DNA of 64,000 nt from Gammaproteobacteria bacterium (GTDB lineage Bacteria; Pseudomonadota; Gammaproteobacteria; UBA6429; Thiohalophilaceae): the NCBI GenBank assembly GCA_016125505.1, contig WGLP01000003.1, forward strand, positions 186,001 to 250,000, written 5' to 3'. Shown piece by piece: positions 35,821-44,768 of the stretch. Below the pieces are notes generated by a model, which saw only the letters and a list, made by a program, of their open reading frames with translations, was not told where the DNA came from and ran no database searches. How positions within the stretch are numbered: the first letter of the stretch is position 1; each line of letters starts with the position of its first letter. The position numbers were made by a program, and so were the translations under genes.

Positions 35821-36225
35821 ATGTACAAGGGCGGCTGTCTGTGTGGCGCGGTACGCTTTGAAATTCACGGTGGCATTCGCAACATCGTCTATTGTCATTG
35901 TTCACAGTGCCGCAAGGCGCAAGGCAGCGCGTTCGCAGCGAATGGCATTGTCGCGAGCACAGACTTCCGCATCGTCCAGGGCGAGGACAGGCTGACGGCA
36001 TTCGAATCCACGCCGGGCCAGTACAAATATTTTTGCCGGGTTTGCGGCTCCCCCATCCTGAGCAAACGCCCGGCCGTACCCGAGCAGGTGCGCGTGCGCC
36101 TGGGGACCATCGAGTCGGAGATCAGCGAGCGCCCACAGGCGCATATCTTCACCACCTCCAAGGCGAATTGGGAGACGATCTGCGGCGATCTGCCCCAGTA
36201 CGAGGAATACGAACCGGGCCGTTAG
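35821..36225 (+). CDS. GFA-family zinc protein
   Basis: 134 residues of the glutathione-dependent formaldehyde-activating (GFA/CENP-V) family. Zinc ligands: CLC at residues 6-8, CHCSQC near 28-33, and CRVCGSP near 74-77. It begins KGGCLCGAVRFEIHGG and ends with GDLPQYEEYEPG, typical of the general GFA-like proteins in proteobacteria. Most have no proven enzymatic role; formaldehyde chemistry should not be assumed. Single gene behind the inverted repeat; the ribosome site ACGAGGA precedes ATG 35821. Confidence 0.88.
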   Translation: MYKGGCLCGAVRFEIHGGIRNIVYCHCSQCRKAQGSAFAANGIVASTDFRIVQGEDRLTAFESTPGQYKYFCRVCGSPILSKRPAVPEQVRVRLGTIESEISERPQAHIFTTSKANWETICGDLPQYEEYEPGR

Positions 36226-36349
36226 CGGAAGCTCCGCATAAATGTATTAAGCCGTTGTCATTTCACGTTTTTTTGTGTCATCCGGGCAGTAAATGATTCC
36301 CGCCATCAGACGATAACTATATATAAGGTATGCTGCACACAGACCGGGA

Positions 36350-37966
36350 ATGGCCACTATCGATGACAATTCAGCCCTGCTGTTGTACCGGGTCGGCCCG
36401 GTATTGTGCGCCTCGCCATGCCTGCCGATCAGCGCGATCATTGAACCACCGCCCCTGACCCGCCCACCGGGCAGCAGCAGCGGCCGGCCCGGCATTTTCA
36501 AACACGCCAACGCCATCGTCAGTACCCTCGACCTGCGCTACAAATTCGGTGTGGAGGAAATCCACTGGAAACAACCGGGCCGTATGATCGTCACCCAACT
36601 CGACCGGCAGCATACGGGATTTCATGTCGATGAGATCCTGGATGTGATCAGCATGCCCGCCAGCGGCTGGGGTTCTCTGCCGGCCCTCCTGCCACGCGGG
36701 ATTTTCACGCGCACCTTGTTATACAAGGACCACGTCCATCTGTATGCCGAGTTTGCGGCACTGCAACGCATCGCGGACAGCGGTTATTTACGACAATACA
36801 TTCAACACCTGTTGGAAAAGACGCAGGTAGCAGTTACCACCAACCCGGCGGAGAACGCCAACGTTGCGATAACGCACACGACGTCACTTGCGCCCAGGCA
36901 AAAGAGTGCAGCAGAGTCACCGGCGAGCCTGGAGCACATGCAGCATGACACCGTGTCAGCAAAATCGCACGCCAGGCAAACAGCTACGACAACCCGGGCC
37001 GCGCGCGCACCAGCATCCACTACAACACAACACGCAGTGAAGCCGCGCACCCCGACACATTCCGTTACAGCAATCCCCGCTTCGCGCAAAAAACCGGACG
37101 TCCCGCCCAGGACCGAAAAAACTGTCAGCGTACCTGCACGCCCGCTCACCACGCCAACAGCGTCCCCGGCGTCTGCGGCAAAACCCCACCGTACAACACA
37201 CGCCCCACCCTCACGACACAGCACAAACACAAGCCGGTCATCACGGGATGACGGCAATACCAGCAATTATCTCGCAACAGGATTCATGCTGGTGTTACTC
37301 TTCGCCAGCGCTGGCTACGGTCTCTGGTATTTGTTGCGTGACGATAACCCGCACGCCGCATTCACTGTTGCTACGCAAACGGAAACCACAGCGGCGGCGC
37401 CGGCGGAACCCGTATCCGATGTGCCAGACACACCTGCGCCACCCCCGGTTGTCGAACATGAAGCTGCCCCTCCGGCGATAGCCACAGTGCATACCGCTGT
37501 GGAAGCACAGGCACAAACAAATACAGTGACTGAACCACCGCATGCCGAGGCAAAGGCGCCACCGCCACCCGCTGAAGACACCAGCGCGGCCTATCGCGCC
37601 GATATCGAACGCGACAACCAGGGGGTAACCATTACGCTGGATGCACCCGCGGATGATCCGATCTTTACACAGGCGCAGCAGACTGAAGCAACGACCGATA
37701 AGGCATCGACTGACACGACAGCAACGACGACCGACACCTCTTCTGCAAACAACACGGTTAGTGTTGCCGCCAGGCCAACGACACCCAAAACCGTCGAGAT
37801 TATTCATATCGTGGTCAAAGGCGATACCCTCTGGGCCATCGCCAAACATTACGTGAAGGATCCCTTCCGCTATCCGGAACTGGCGCGATTGAGTAAAATC
37901 AAAAATCCGGACCTGATCTATCCGGGCAACCGGGTGCGTATCATTAAACGTCAACGTCAGCCATAA
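36350..37966 (+). CDS. CheW-like domain / membrane helix / LysM fusion protein
   Basis: 538 residues. The N-terminus (about 8-140) reads as a CheW-like fold: LLLYRVGPVLCASPCLPISAI, IVSTLDLRYKFG, MIVTQLDRQHTGFHVDEILDVI. A long Thr/Ala/Pro/Arg-rich linker (about 155-300) leads to one membrane helix (about 306-328, ATGFMLVLLFASAGYGLWY). A second Pro/Thr/Ala/Glu-rich linker (330-480) ends in a LysM domain (about 485-535: IVVKGDTLWAIAKHYV, IYPGNRVRII). Topology puts CheW in the cytoplasm and LysM against peptidoglycan, an unusual combination. It could tie a chemosensory array or other CheW partner to the wall. No cheA or mcp gene is nearby. The next gene starts 8 bp later. Confidence 0.8.
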   Translation: MATIDDNSALLLYRVGPVLCASPCLPISAIIEPPPLTRPPGSSSGRPGIFKHANAIVSTLDLRYKFGVEEIHWKQPGRMIVTQLDRQHTGFHVDEILDVISMPASGWGSLPALLPRGIFTRTLLYKDHVHLYAEFAALQRIADSGYLRQYIQHLLEKTQVAVTTNPAENANVAITHTTSLAPRQKSAAESPASLEHMQHDTVSAKSHARQTATTTRAARAPASTTTQHAVKPRTPTHSVTAIPASRKKPDVPPRTEKTVSVPARPLTTPTASPASAAKPHRTTHAPPSRHSTNTSRSSRDDGNTSNYLATGFMLVLLFASAGYGLWYLLRDDNPHAAFTVATQTETTAAAPAEPVSDVPDTPAPPPVVEHEAAPPAIATVHTAVEAQAQTNTVTEPPHAEAKAPPPPAEDTSAAYRADIERDNQGVTITLDAPADDPIFTQAQQTEATTDKASTDTTATTTDTSSANNTVSVAARPTTPKTVEIIHIVVKGDTLWAIAKHYVKDPFRYPELARLSKIKNPDLIYPGNRVRIIKRQRQP

Positions 37967-37974
37967 CTCAGACT

Positions 37975-38475
37975 ATGTCACAACACCAAGTGCTGCCGGT
38001 CAGCGCACTGGAACCGCAAGCGTTGCAGGCAGTGCTGAACCGCTATCAGTTGCAACTGGAGATCGTTGCCAACGGCGAGGCCATACCGGGGAGCTTCTGG
38101 GGTGACAGCGAAGCCGGCCTCATTGCCAACCGCCTCATCGTCCGCCCGGACACACCGGCCCATTCCCTGTTACACGAGGCCTGCCACTATATCTGCATGA
38201 GCGCGGATCGGCGGGCCGGCCTGCACACCAATGCCGGCGGCGATTACGACGAGGAAAATGCCGTCTGTTATCTGCAGATCTTGCTTGCGGCGGACTTGCC
38301 ACCCCTAAACCCGGCACGCCTGATGGCCGATATGGATGCATGGGGCTACAGTTTCCGCCTGGGTTCGGCCCGCGCCTGGTTTGAACAGGATGCGCAAGAC
38401 GCCCGGGAATGGCTCGCCCGGCATGGCCTGATCGGGACAGACGATCGGCCAACCGGCAAACTACGCAATGACTAA
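37975..38475 (+). CDS. conserved protein with HEACH metal-site motif
   Basis: 166 residues, no signal peptide. Residues 62-66 read HEACH inside SLLHEACHYICMSADRR, an HExxH zincin-type motif, and the next part HTNAGGDYDEENAVCYLQI could supply a third ligand (Asp/Glu). A small metallopeptidase-like protein is the likeliest reading, but the family has no known activity that I can name. Spaced 8 bp after the CheW-LysM gene and 26 bp before comFB, it probably forms a three-gene unit. Confidence 0.65.
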   Translation: MSQHQVLPVSALEPQALQAVLNRYQLQLEIVANGEAIPGSFWGDSEAGLIANRLIVRPDTPAHSLLHEACHYICMSADRRAGLHTNAGGDYDEENAVCYLQILLAADLPPLNPARLMADMDAWGYSFRLGSARAWFEQDAQDAREWLARHGLIGTDDRPTGKLRND

Positions 38476-38501
38476 CGCCGATTTCATAACGAGGTGCCGA
38501 C

Positions 38502-38786
38502 ATGGCCTTTGATAACATCCATAACTACTACGAACACCTGGTACTGCAACGTCTCAACGACATGGTGCAGGCCGATTTCATCGAGAAGGATTCGAACTTC
38601 CTGGAAGACGTGGCCTGTGTCGCGCTCAACCAGTTGCCGGCGCGCTACGTACGTTACGATATCGACATGGTCTATTACATGACCATCAAGGAACGCGATC
38701 AAATGGAATACGAGGTACACAAGGCGGTCACGGCCGCGATCGATTATGTTACACAGCACAAGAATGGACGGGCAAACAGTGCGTGA
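38502..38786 (+). CDS. ComFB-family protein (late competence / c-di-nucleotide receptor type)
   Basis: 94 residues covering the ComFB domain: NIHNYYEHLVLQRLNDMVQ, VACVALNQLPARYVRYDID, MTIKERDQMEYEVHKAV. LPxRYV is the family hallmark. ComFB proteins in Bacillus lie in the competence operon; some bacterial homologues bind cyclic dinucleotides and control motility or natural competence. A similar c-di-GMP receptor role here would fit the CheW-LysM neighbour and the GGDEF-EAL protein, but is inference. Ribosome site GAGGTGCCGAC before ATG 38502. Confidence 0.88.
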   Translation: MAFDNIHNYYEHLVLQRLNDMVQADFIEKDSNFLEDVACVALNQLPARYVRYDIDMVYYMTIKERDQMEYEVHKAVTAAIDYVTQHKNGRANSA

Positions 38787-38870
38787 TTAATCCCTCGCCG
38801 CCGCGCCCGATTGCAGCATGGCGCAAACGCGGTAAAATGCCCACAGTGGTCACCAGGAAAGGTGTAAACT

Positions 38871-39260
38871 GTGCTTATGTCTGATGCAACTCCCTACAAT
38901 ACGACGGTCTCGGTCAAGACCACTTATGTCCCGGAACAGTCCGATCCGGACAGCCGGCGTTATGTCTTCGCCTACACCATTACCATTCGCAACGAAGGCA
39001 GCGTGCCGGCCAAACTGCTGACCCGGCACTGGATCATCACCGATGCCGACGGTAAAACCCAGGAAGTCCGCGGCGAAGGCGTGGTTGGCGAGCAACCCTA
39101 CCTGCGTCCCGGCGAAGGCTTTCAATATACCAGCGGCACCATGCTGGAAACGCCGGTAGGCAGTATGCAGGGCAGCTACCACATGGTGGCGGATGACGGT
39201 GAGGAATTCGATTGCCCGATTGCGCCGTTTACCCTGTCCATGCCGCACAAGATCCACTAA
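38871..39260 (+). CDS. apaG: ApaG / CorD-like protein
   Basis: 129 residues from GTG 38871, or ATG 38877; AGGAAAGG lies 8 bp before the GTG. Fibronectin type III-like beta sandwich: VKTTYVPEQSDPDSRRYVFAYTI, LLTRHWIITDADGKTQEV, GEGVVGEQPYLRPGEGFQYTSG. The GEGVVGxxPxLxPG string is the ApaG signature. Its role is unknown, with proposed links to Co/Mg tolerance and protein interaction. In E. coli it sits between rsmA and apaH; here it lies 27 bp before a methyltransferase and is followed by apaH, so the pair has moved away from rsmA. Confidence 0.95.
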   Translation: MLMSDATPYNTTVSVKTTYVPEQSDPDSRRYVFAYTITIRNEGSVPAKLLTRHWIITDADGKTQEVRGEGVVGEQPYLRPGEGFQYTSGTMLETPVGSMQGSYHMVADDGEEFDCPIAPFTLSMPHKIH

Positions 39261-39288
39261 GTCATGCACCGCTTCCGCTAAGCGTCCC

Positions 39289-39897
39289 ATGGCACTGCAA
39301 CACAGCTATACCGTCCTCGCCCCGATCTACGATGCTGTCGTCAGCGCCGCCACGGCACCGATGCGCCGCGACAGCCTGCGCGCACTGCAAACCAACGATA
39401 ACGATCACGTGTTGATTGCCGGCGTCGGCACCGGCCTGGACATACCGTATCTACCGGACAATGCACACTACTTCGCAATGGACCTCACCAGCGCCATGTT
39501 AAACCGTGCGCGCCAACGGCTGACGCCTTCACAACGCATTTATCTGCACCGCGCCAATGTGATGCAGATGCCCTATGCCGATAACACCTTCGACGGCGTG
39601 ATCCTGCATCTGATCCTGGCGGTCGTCGCCCAGCCCCACAAAGTCCTGAGTGAAGCCGCACGTGTCGTGAAACCCGGCGGCCGCATTCTGATCCTGGATA
39701 AATTTCTGAAACCCGGCCAACGCGCACCGATGCGCCGTCTGCTCAATGTCTTTATTCGGCACGTCGCAACCCGCACCGATGTCGTGTTCGAGGAACTCCT
39801 GCCGAGTGCGCCGGAGTTACAGGTGTTGCATGACGAACCCAGTATCGCCGGCGGCTGGTTTCGCCGGATCCAGCTACAAAAAACCAGCGGGCGCTAG
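39289..39897 (+). CDS. class I SAM methyltransferase
   Basis: 202 residues from ATG 39289 (MALQHSYTVLAPIYD); upstream in-frame codons lie inside apaG. SAM loop VLIAGVGTGLDIPYL, acidic YFAMDLTSAML, then ANVMQMPYADNTFDGVILHLIL and a core AARVVKPGGRILILDKF. The motifs are those of UbiE-like small-molecule or quinone methyltransferases, but this is a separate branch and the substrate is unknown. Packed between apaG and apaH (8-bp gap to apaH), so likely cotranscribed. Confidence 0.85.
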   Translation: MALQHSYTVLAPIYDAVVSAATAPMRRDSLRALQTNDNDHVLIAGVGTGLDIPYLPDNAHYFAMDLTSAMLNRARQRLTPSQRIYLHRANVMQMPYADNTFDGVILHLILAVVAQPHKVLSEAARVVKPGGRILILDKFLKPGQRAPMRRLLNVFIRHVATRTDVVFEELLPSAPELQVLHDEPSIAGGWFRRIQLQKTSGR

Positions 39898-39905
39898 TCG
39901 TCGCT

Positions 39906-40739
39906 ATGTCTGTGTACGCCATCGGTGATGTTCAGGGCTGCTACGATGCCTTACGCGCGCTGCTGGACAAACTGCAATTCGATCCGGCCAAGGATAGCTT
40001 ATGGTTCGCGGGCGATCTGGTTAACCGCGGACCACAATCACTGGACGTTCTACGTTTCGTAAAATCCCTCGGCGAGCGTGCCATCACCGTGCTGGGCAAT
40101 CATGACCTGCATCTGCTGGCGGTCGATGCCGGCGTGAAAAAGAAAGATACCGATCTGAAAGAGATCCTTGCCGCACCGGACCGACATGAATTGATCGAGT
40201 GGTTGCGGCAACAACCCATGCTGCACCATGACCCTGCACTCGGCTATACCATGGTCCACGCCGGGATATCGCCGCAATGGGACCTGGATACGGCACAGGC
40301 CTGCGCGCGAGAACTGGAGCAGGTGCTGCGCAGTGATGACTACCGCGAATTTCTCAAAGTGATGTACGGTGACCGCCCGCGCAAATGGCGCTGGTGGTTG
40401 TTCGGCGATCGCCGGCTCCGCTACATTTGCAATTGCTTTACCCGCATCCGTTATTGCACACGGGATGGCAAGCTTGCACTCTCGGAAAAAGGCGCACCCG
40501 GGACGCAACCGGAAAGATACCTGCCCTGGTTCGACGTACCTGCACGTGCAAGTAAAGACTTACGTCTGGTCTTCGGACACTGGTCGACCCTCGGCGCGTT
40601 TCACGCACCCGGAATATATGCGCTGGATACGGGTTGTGTCTGGGGAGGGAGCCTGACGGCACTGGAATTGACGGCTGACCCGCCGATATTCTGGAGCGTC
40701 GACTGTGCGGCCGCCAAGAATCCCTATGATTTTATTTAG
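39906..40739 (+). CDS. apaH: symmetrical bis(5'-nucleosyl)-tetraphosphatase ApaH
   Basis: 277 residues. Splits Ap4A into two ADP and can decap Np4-capped RNA. Phosphoesterase motifs: YAIGDVQGCYD (residues 4-14), WFAGDLVNRGPQSL, ITVLGNHDLHLL, VHAGISPQWDL and FGHWSTLGAFHAPGIYALDTGCVWGGSLTAL. All metal ligands are present and the length is normal. Ends next to the convergent minus-strand folA side. Last gene of the apaG-methyltransferase-apaH group. Confidence 0.96.
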   Translation: MSVYAIGDVQGCYDALRALLDKLQFDPAKDSLWFAGDLVNRGPQSLDVLRFVKSLGERAITVLGNHDLHLLAVDAGVKKKDTDLKEILAAPDRHELIEWLRQQPMLHHDPALGYTMVHAGISPQWDLDTAQACARELEQVLRSDDYREFLKVMYGDRPRKWRWWLFGDRRLRYICNCFTRIRYCTRDGKLALSEKGAPGTQPERYLPWFDVPARASKDLRLVFGHWSTLGAFHAPGIYALDTGCVWGGSLTALELTADPPIFWSVDCAAAKNPYDFI

Positions 40740-40917
40740 CGATACGGTTATATCGACGCTCCCATCGCCGACGCGAACGTACTGACTCCCCGAAGCGTGG
40801 CTCACTGCGCCGGTCAGGATGCTGACGACGCTCACTCCCTTGTCGCCGTTCCGCCGGTTGCGGCAGCAACGAACTGACAACAGACAACACTACTTGCCAT
40901 AACCGGAGCAGGCTCAC
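40732..40917 (-). CDS. possible small Arg-rich protein after folA
   Basis: 61 codons from GTG 40917 (a TTG at 40923 is also possible), with GCGAGG upstream. Hydrophobic start (LLRLWQVVLSVVSSLLPQP) then a strongly basic tail, ERRQGSERRQHPDRRSEPRF, RSRRRWERRYNR. It overlaps the end of apaH by 8 bp and follows folA by 33 bp. RRx-DRR repeats like this occur in real small membrane-linked proteins, but no homologue can be named. Confidence 0.3.
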   Translation of the reverse strand: MSLLRLWQVVLSVVSSLLPQPAERRQGSERRQHPDRRSEPRFGESVRSRRRWERRYNRIAK

Positions 40918-40950
40918 GCGCAACCTCGCCGGCTTCCCGGCTGTCCGTCT

Positions 40951-41478
40951 TTACTTGCCCGCCTGCGCAAGACGTTCATAAATACAAAAACTATGCGGAT
41001 ACGGATTTTTCTCATCCGCCGGTTGATCGTGGCGTTCCAGTTCACGCCACTGTTGCGGATCGTATGCGGGAAACCAGGCATCCCCCTCCACTCGTGTGTG
41101 CACGAAAGTGAGATACATGCGTTCGGCGCGTGGCAGCATTTGTTCGTAAAACGAGGCCCCGCCGATGATCATGACTTCAGCCACCGCGCCGGCGGCGGCA
41201 ATGGCCTGTTCGATATCGTGCACCACTACCGCACCGGGCGCCTGATAAGCGGTATCACGGGTGATCACAATGTTGAGGCGATCCGGCAGCGGTTTGCCAC
41301 CGAAAGACTCGTAGGTCTTGCGGCCCATGATGATGGGCTTGCCCAGGGTATGCAGGCGAAACCACTTCATGTCTGCCGGCAGCCGCCAGGGCAAACGGTT
41401 CTCGATGCCGATAACGCGATCCTCGGCCATCGCGGCGATCAGGGAGATGCGTGGCCTGGACTGCGTCGTCACCGTCAA
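40951..41478 (-). CDS. folA: dihydrofolate reductase FolA
   Basis: 175 residues from a TTG at 41478 that overlaps the thyA stop (TTGA), or 173 from GTG 41472. NADPH-dependent reduction of dihydrofolate, needed to recycle the dihydrofolate made by ThyA. Seen: [30 protein letters not shown] with the active-site Asp, [19 protein letters not shown] and [15 protein letters not shown] (the GGxxxY cofactor region). The C-terminal half keeps [12 protein letters not shown]. Overlap with thyA indicates one transcript and coupled translation. Confidence 0.95.
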   Translation of the reverse strand: MTVTTQSRPRISLIAAMAEDRVIGIENRLPWRLPADMKWFRLHTLGKPIIMGRKTYESFGGKPLPDRLNIVITRDTAYQAPGAVVVHDIEQAIAAAGAVAEVMIIGGASFYEQMLPRAERMYLTFVHTRVEGDAWFPAYDPQQWRELERHDQPADEKNPYPHSFCIYERLAQAGK

Positions 41479-42269
41479 ACTGCAACCGGCGCCTTGATGT
41501 GCGGGTGGCTTTGGTAATCCACCAGCTGAAAATCCTCGAACACGAAATCAAAGATATTGGAGATCGCCGGATTGAGTTTCATCTGCGGCAAGGGATACGG
41601 CGTGCGCGACAACTGCTCGTCGGTTTGCTCCAGGTGGTTTACATACAGATGCGCATCCCCCAGGGTATGGACAAAATCGCCCGGCTGCAGCCCGGTGACC
41701 TGGGCCATCATCATGGTCAACAAGGCGTACGACGCGATGTTAAACGGCACGCCCAGAAAGATATCGGCACTGCGCTGGTAGAGCTGGCAGGACAGGCGGC
41801 CGGCGGCGACATAAAACTGGAAAAAGGCGTGACACGGCGGCAGGGCCATATGGTCGATCTCGCCGACGTTCCAGGCGCTGACGATCAAGCGGCGCGAATC
41901 CGGATTGGCCTTGATCTGTTGGATCACCTCGCTGATCTGATCGATCTGGCGACCATCGGCCGTCGGCCAGGAACGCCATTGCGACCCGTATACCGGTCCC
42001 AGGTTGCCTTCGGCATCGGCCCATTCGTCCCAGATGCTGACCCCATTCTCCTTGAGGTAGCGGATATTGGTCTCACCCTTAAGGAACCAGAGTAATTCGT
42101 GAATGATGGAGCGCAAATGGAGCTTTTTGGTGGTGACCAGGGGAAAACCCTGCTGCAGATCGAAGCGCATCTGGTAACCAAACACGCTCAGGGTACCGGT
42201 ACCGGTGCGATCATCCTTGCGGACACCGTGGCCCCGTACATGCCGCATCAGATCCAGATATTGTTGCAT
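41475..42269 (-). CDS. thyA: thymidylate synthase ThyA
   Basis: 264 residues from ATG 42269, the same length and start context as E. coli ThyA; GGGGGGCGC lies just upstream, and a longer frame from 42311 is unlikely. Methylates dUMP with methylene-tetrahydrofolate, yielding dTMP and dihydrofolate. Catalytic Cys146 in [22 protein letters not shown] phosphate region; [23 protein letters not shown]. The one-carbon unit it uses can come from the glycine cleavage system encoded at 49-55 kb. Confidence 0.97.
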   Translation of the reverse strand: MQQYLDLMRHVRGHGVRKDDRTGTGTLSVFGYQMRFDLQQGFPLVTTKKLHLRSIIHELLWFLKGETNIRYLKENGVSIWDEWADAEGNLGPVYGSQWRSWPTADGRQIDQISEVIQQIKANPDSRRLIVSAWNVGEIDHMALPPCHAFFQFYVAAGRLSCQLYQRSADIFLGVPFNIASYALLTMMMAQVTGLQPGDFVHTLGDAHLYVNHLEQTDEQLSRTPYPLPQMKLNPAISNIFDFVFEDFQLVDYQSHPHIKAPVAV

Positions 42270-42364
42270 GCGCCCCCCGTCAGCACCGCTTGGAAGCGGG
42301 GATGATAGCACGAAACCCCTATATCATGAGCAGTCCATGCAAGTGGCACACTAAATCTAGAGGG

Positions 42365-42397
42365 TAAAAAAAATAGCACCGCAGTTGCCTACGGTGC
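42365..42397 (-). terminator. Rho-independent terminator between lgt and thyA
   Basis: On the minus strand GCACCG (42397-42392), a 10-base loop and CGGTGC (42381-42376) form a six-bp GC-rich stem followed by TA and eight T. It is about 110 bp after the lgt stop and about 100 bp before the thyA start, so it should end lgt transcription ahead of the thyA promoter. Confidence 0.8.
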
Positions 42398-42508
42398 CTT
42401 GTTCCAATGGGGGAGGGAATGAAACTTATTAATTAATCCAACAACTGCCATCACATGACAGCCCGTTGAACCCCACGAAATATAGCACCGGCACTAGGCT
42501 AGTTAAAG

Positions 42509-43342
42509 CTAAATTTTGGTATTTTGCATATTTCTCTTGTGGTACGAATACCACATTAGTAGCACTCCCACAACAACCAGGGGTGCAGAAAGCTCCATGC
42601 CACGCGTCAGCCAGCCAAACGCCCGATACCCTAGCTGTTCATCGGGGACACGGAAGAATTCAACGAAAATACGGAAACTGCCATAGCACAGGGCAAACAG
42701 GCCGGAGATCGCCATGGTCGGCCGTGGTTTGCGCGCAAACCACCACAGGATGATGAACAGCACGACACCCTCGAGCAGCATTTCGTACAGGGGCGAGGGA
42801 TGACGGGGCAAATCGGAACCCGAACGTGGAAAGATCATGGCCCAGGGCACATCACTGGGTTTACCCCACAGCTCGCCGTTGATGAAGTTACCGATGCGGC
42901 CGGCCCCCAGACCCACCGGGGTGATCATGGCCATGAGATCCATGATCACGAAATAACCGACTTTATACTTGCGATTGAAAAACCAGACGGCGGTCAGTAC
43001 GCCGATGAAACCACCGTGGAAGGACATGCCCCCCTGGTTGATGGCGATGATGCGCAACAGCACATCCTTGAATGTAGGTTCATGGGTAAGTGCGCCCATA
43101 TCGTAAAACAGCAGGTAACCGATGCGCCCGCCCAGAATCACGCCCATGCCCGCATAAAACAACAAGTCATCGACCTGGGCTGGCGTGATCTTCCATTCAG
43201 GATGCCGCCGCGCCAGATAACGCGCCAGCCACCAGCCGACCAGGAAGCCCACCAGATAGGTGATCCCGTACCAGTGCACCGGCCAGCCGAAGATATGGAA
43301 TGCAACCGGATCGAATTTAACAACAAACGCGCTGGTATTCAT
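42509..43342 (-). CDS. lgt: prolipoprotein diacylglyceryl transferase Lgt
   Basis: 277 residues with seven membrane helices. Transfers diacylglycerol from phosphatidylglycerol to the lipobox cysteine of prolipoproteins at the inner membrane. Seen: the substrate-binding motif GRIGNFINGELWGKPSDVP, the YGITYLVGFLVGWW start of the first helix pair and HPSPLYEMLLEGVVLF. GGMSFHGGFIGVL contains the essential His. Start ATG 43342. It is preceded by a 76-bp gap to rlmI, on the same strand. Confidence 0.96.
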   Translation of the reverse strand: MNTSAFVVKFDPVAFHIFGWPVHWYGITYLVGFLVGWWLARYLARRHPEWKITPAQVDDLLFYAGMGVILGGRIGYLLFYDMGALTHEPTFKDVLLRIIAINQGGMSFHGGFIGVLTAVWFFNRKYKVGYFVIMDLMAMITPVGLGAGRIGNFINGELWGKPSDVPWAMIFPRSGSDLPRHPSPLYEMLLEGVVLFIILWWFARKPRPTMAISGLFALCYGSFRIFVEFFRVPDEQLGYRAFGWLTRGMELSAPLVVVGVLLMWYSYHKRNMQNTKI

Positions 43343-43418
43343 GAATCACAATATCCACTCATCAAAAGGACCCGGCATCATACCGTGTCAGGCCAACTCA
43401 TGTCATGACAAGCCGATG

Positions 43419-44630
43419 TCAGTGGCGTTCCAGTACACGACAGAAAAAGGCCTTGATATAGCGGGTTTCCGGCATGGCGGGATGAATCGGGTGATCCGGT
43501 GCCTGATGGCCCTGGGCAATCACCTGCAGGTCCCACGGCGACTGCAGCGCCGCCTTGCGCACCTCGTTGAGCAGGTCATCGGCGCTGACATGATAGGAAC
43601 AGGAGGCACTGACCAGCAGACCATCGGCATTAAGCAGGGCCAAGGCCAGACGGTTGATCTCATAATACGCCCGCAACCCCGCGGCCAGGTCCTTGCGGCG
43701 TTTGACGAAGGCGGGAGGATCCACCACAACGATATCGAAGCGCTGCCCTGCCTGTTGCAGGCTGTTCAGTACCTCGAAGGCATCACCTTTGTGCGTCGCA
43801 ATGCGATCGCCGACATTATTCAACTGCGCATGCCGCGTGACATACTCCAGCGCGGGTGCTGAGGCATCGACAAAACTCGCATGTGCGGCACCGGCGGTGA
43901 GTGCCGCCATCCCCCAGGCGCCGGAGTAACTGAAGACATCGAGGATGCGCTTACCTCTGGCGTAATCCTGCAGTTGTTTACGGTTGCTGCGGTGATCGTA
44001 AAACCAGCCGGTCTTCTGCCCGCTCAGGGGTAAGGCAAAAAAGTTTGTCTCGTTCTCTTCGATGGCCAGCGCGTCTGGCACTTCGCCTGCAAGCACTTCG
44101 CTGTATAACGGCAGGCCTTCCAGTTCACGCGTGCTGCTGTCGTTACGCAACACGATCCCCCTGGGTGACAGGATAGTCTGCAAGGCAGACTGAATCGCCG
44201 TCTTGCACTGTTCCGCGCCCGCCGTCGTCAACTGTACAACGCAATAATCTCCATAACGATCGATCACCACGCCGGGCAGGAAATCGCTCTCGCCATAGCA
44301 CAGGCGATAAAACGGTTTGGCATACACCCGTTGCCGCCAGGCCAGTGCCTGTTGCAGGCGTTGTGTAATGAGGTTTTCATCCAGTGGCTGATCCGGTCGG
44401 CGGCTATAGACCCGCGCACAGATCAGGCTGTTGGGATTGATGTACGCACTGGCCAGCGGTTTGCCTTGCGCATTTTCCAGGGTGACACACTCGCCCGCAC
44501 CAAACTGTTTTAACGGTGTGTGGTGCGTATCCACTTCGTTGCTGTAAATCCACAAATGTCCTGCGCGCAAGCGTTTGTCTTCGGATTTTTTCAAACGCAA
44601 ACGCGGTAATGAAGGATTGCTATTCTGCAT
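43419..44630 (-). CDS. rlmI: 23S rRNA (cytosine-5)-methyltransferase RlmI-like
   Basis: 403 residues from ATG 44630 (MQNSNPSLPRLRLKK); the longer frame adds 28 unlikely residues. N-terminal PUA domain (about 8-85), central EEHEE-type region and C-terminal SAM Rossmann domain (about 190-400: GKRILDVFSYSGAWGMAAL, DASAPALEYV, DIVVVDPPAFVKRRKDL, LLVSASCSYHVSADDLL). The SCSYH catalytic-Cys motif and PPAF fit RlmI, which methylates C1962 of 23S rRNA. Same strand as lgt, 76 bp apart; whether they share a promoter is not clear. Confidence 0.9.
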   Translation of the reverse strand: MQNSNPSLPRLRLKKSEDKRLRAGHLWIYSNEVDTHHTPLKQFGAGECVTLENAQGKPLASAYINPNSLICARVYSRRPDQPLDENLITQRLQQALAWRQRVYAKPFYRLCYGESDFLPGVVIDRYGDYCVVQLTTAGAEQCKTAIQSALQTILSPRGIVLRNDSSTRELEGLPLYSEVLAGEVPDALAIEENETNFFALPLSGQKTGWFYDHRSNRKQLQDYARGKRILDVFSYSGAWGMAALTAGAAHASFVDASAPALEYVTRHAQLNNVGDRIATHKGDAFEVLNSLQQAGQRFDIVVVDPPAFVKRRKDLAAGLRAYYEINRLALALLNADGLLVSASCSYHVSADDLLNEVRKAALQSPWDLQVIAQGHQAPDHPIHPAMPETRYIKAFFCRVLERH

Positions 44631-44768
44631 ACAGGTAACCGAACCTTGTCTGGAAATCTGAGTCAATGAATGACCCTGCAGCTTGAAAGTATATCGCAAA
44701 TATATTTGCGGCACCGCCGCTGTTTTGCACTGTCACCTGCACAGCCGGCTTGTTAAGATGCCACTACT

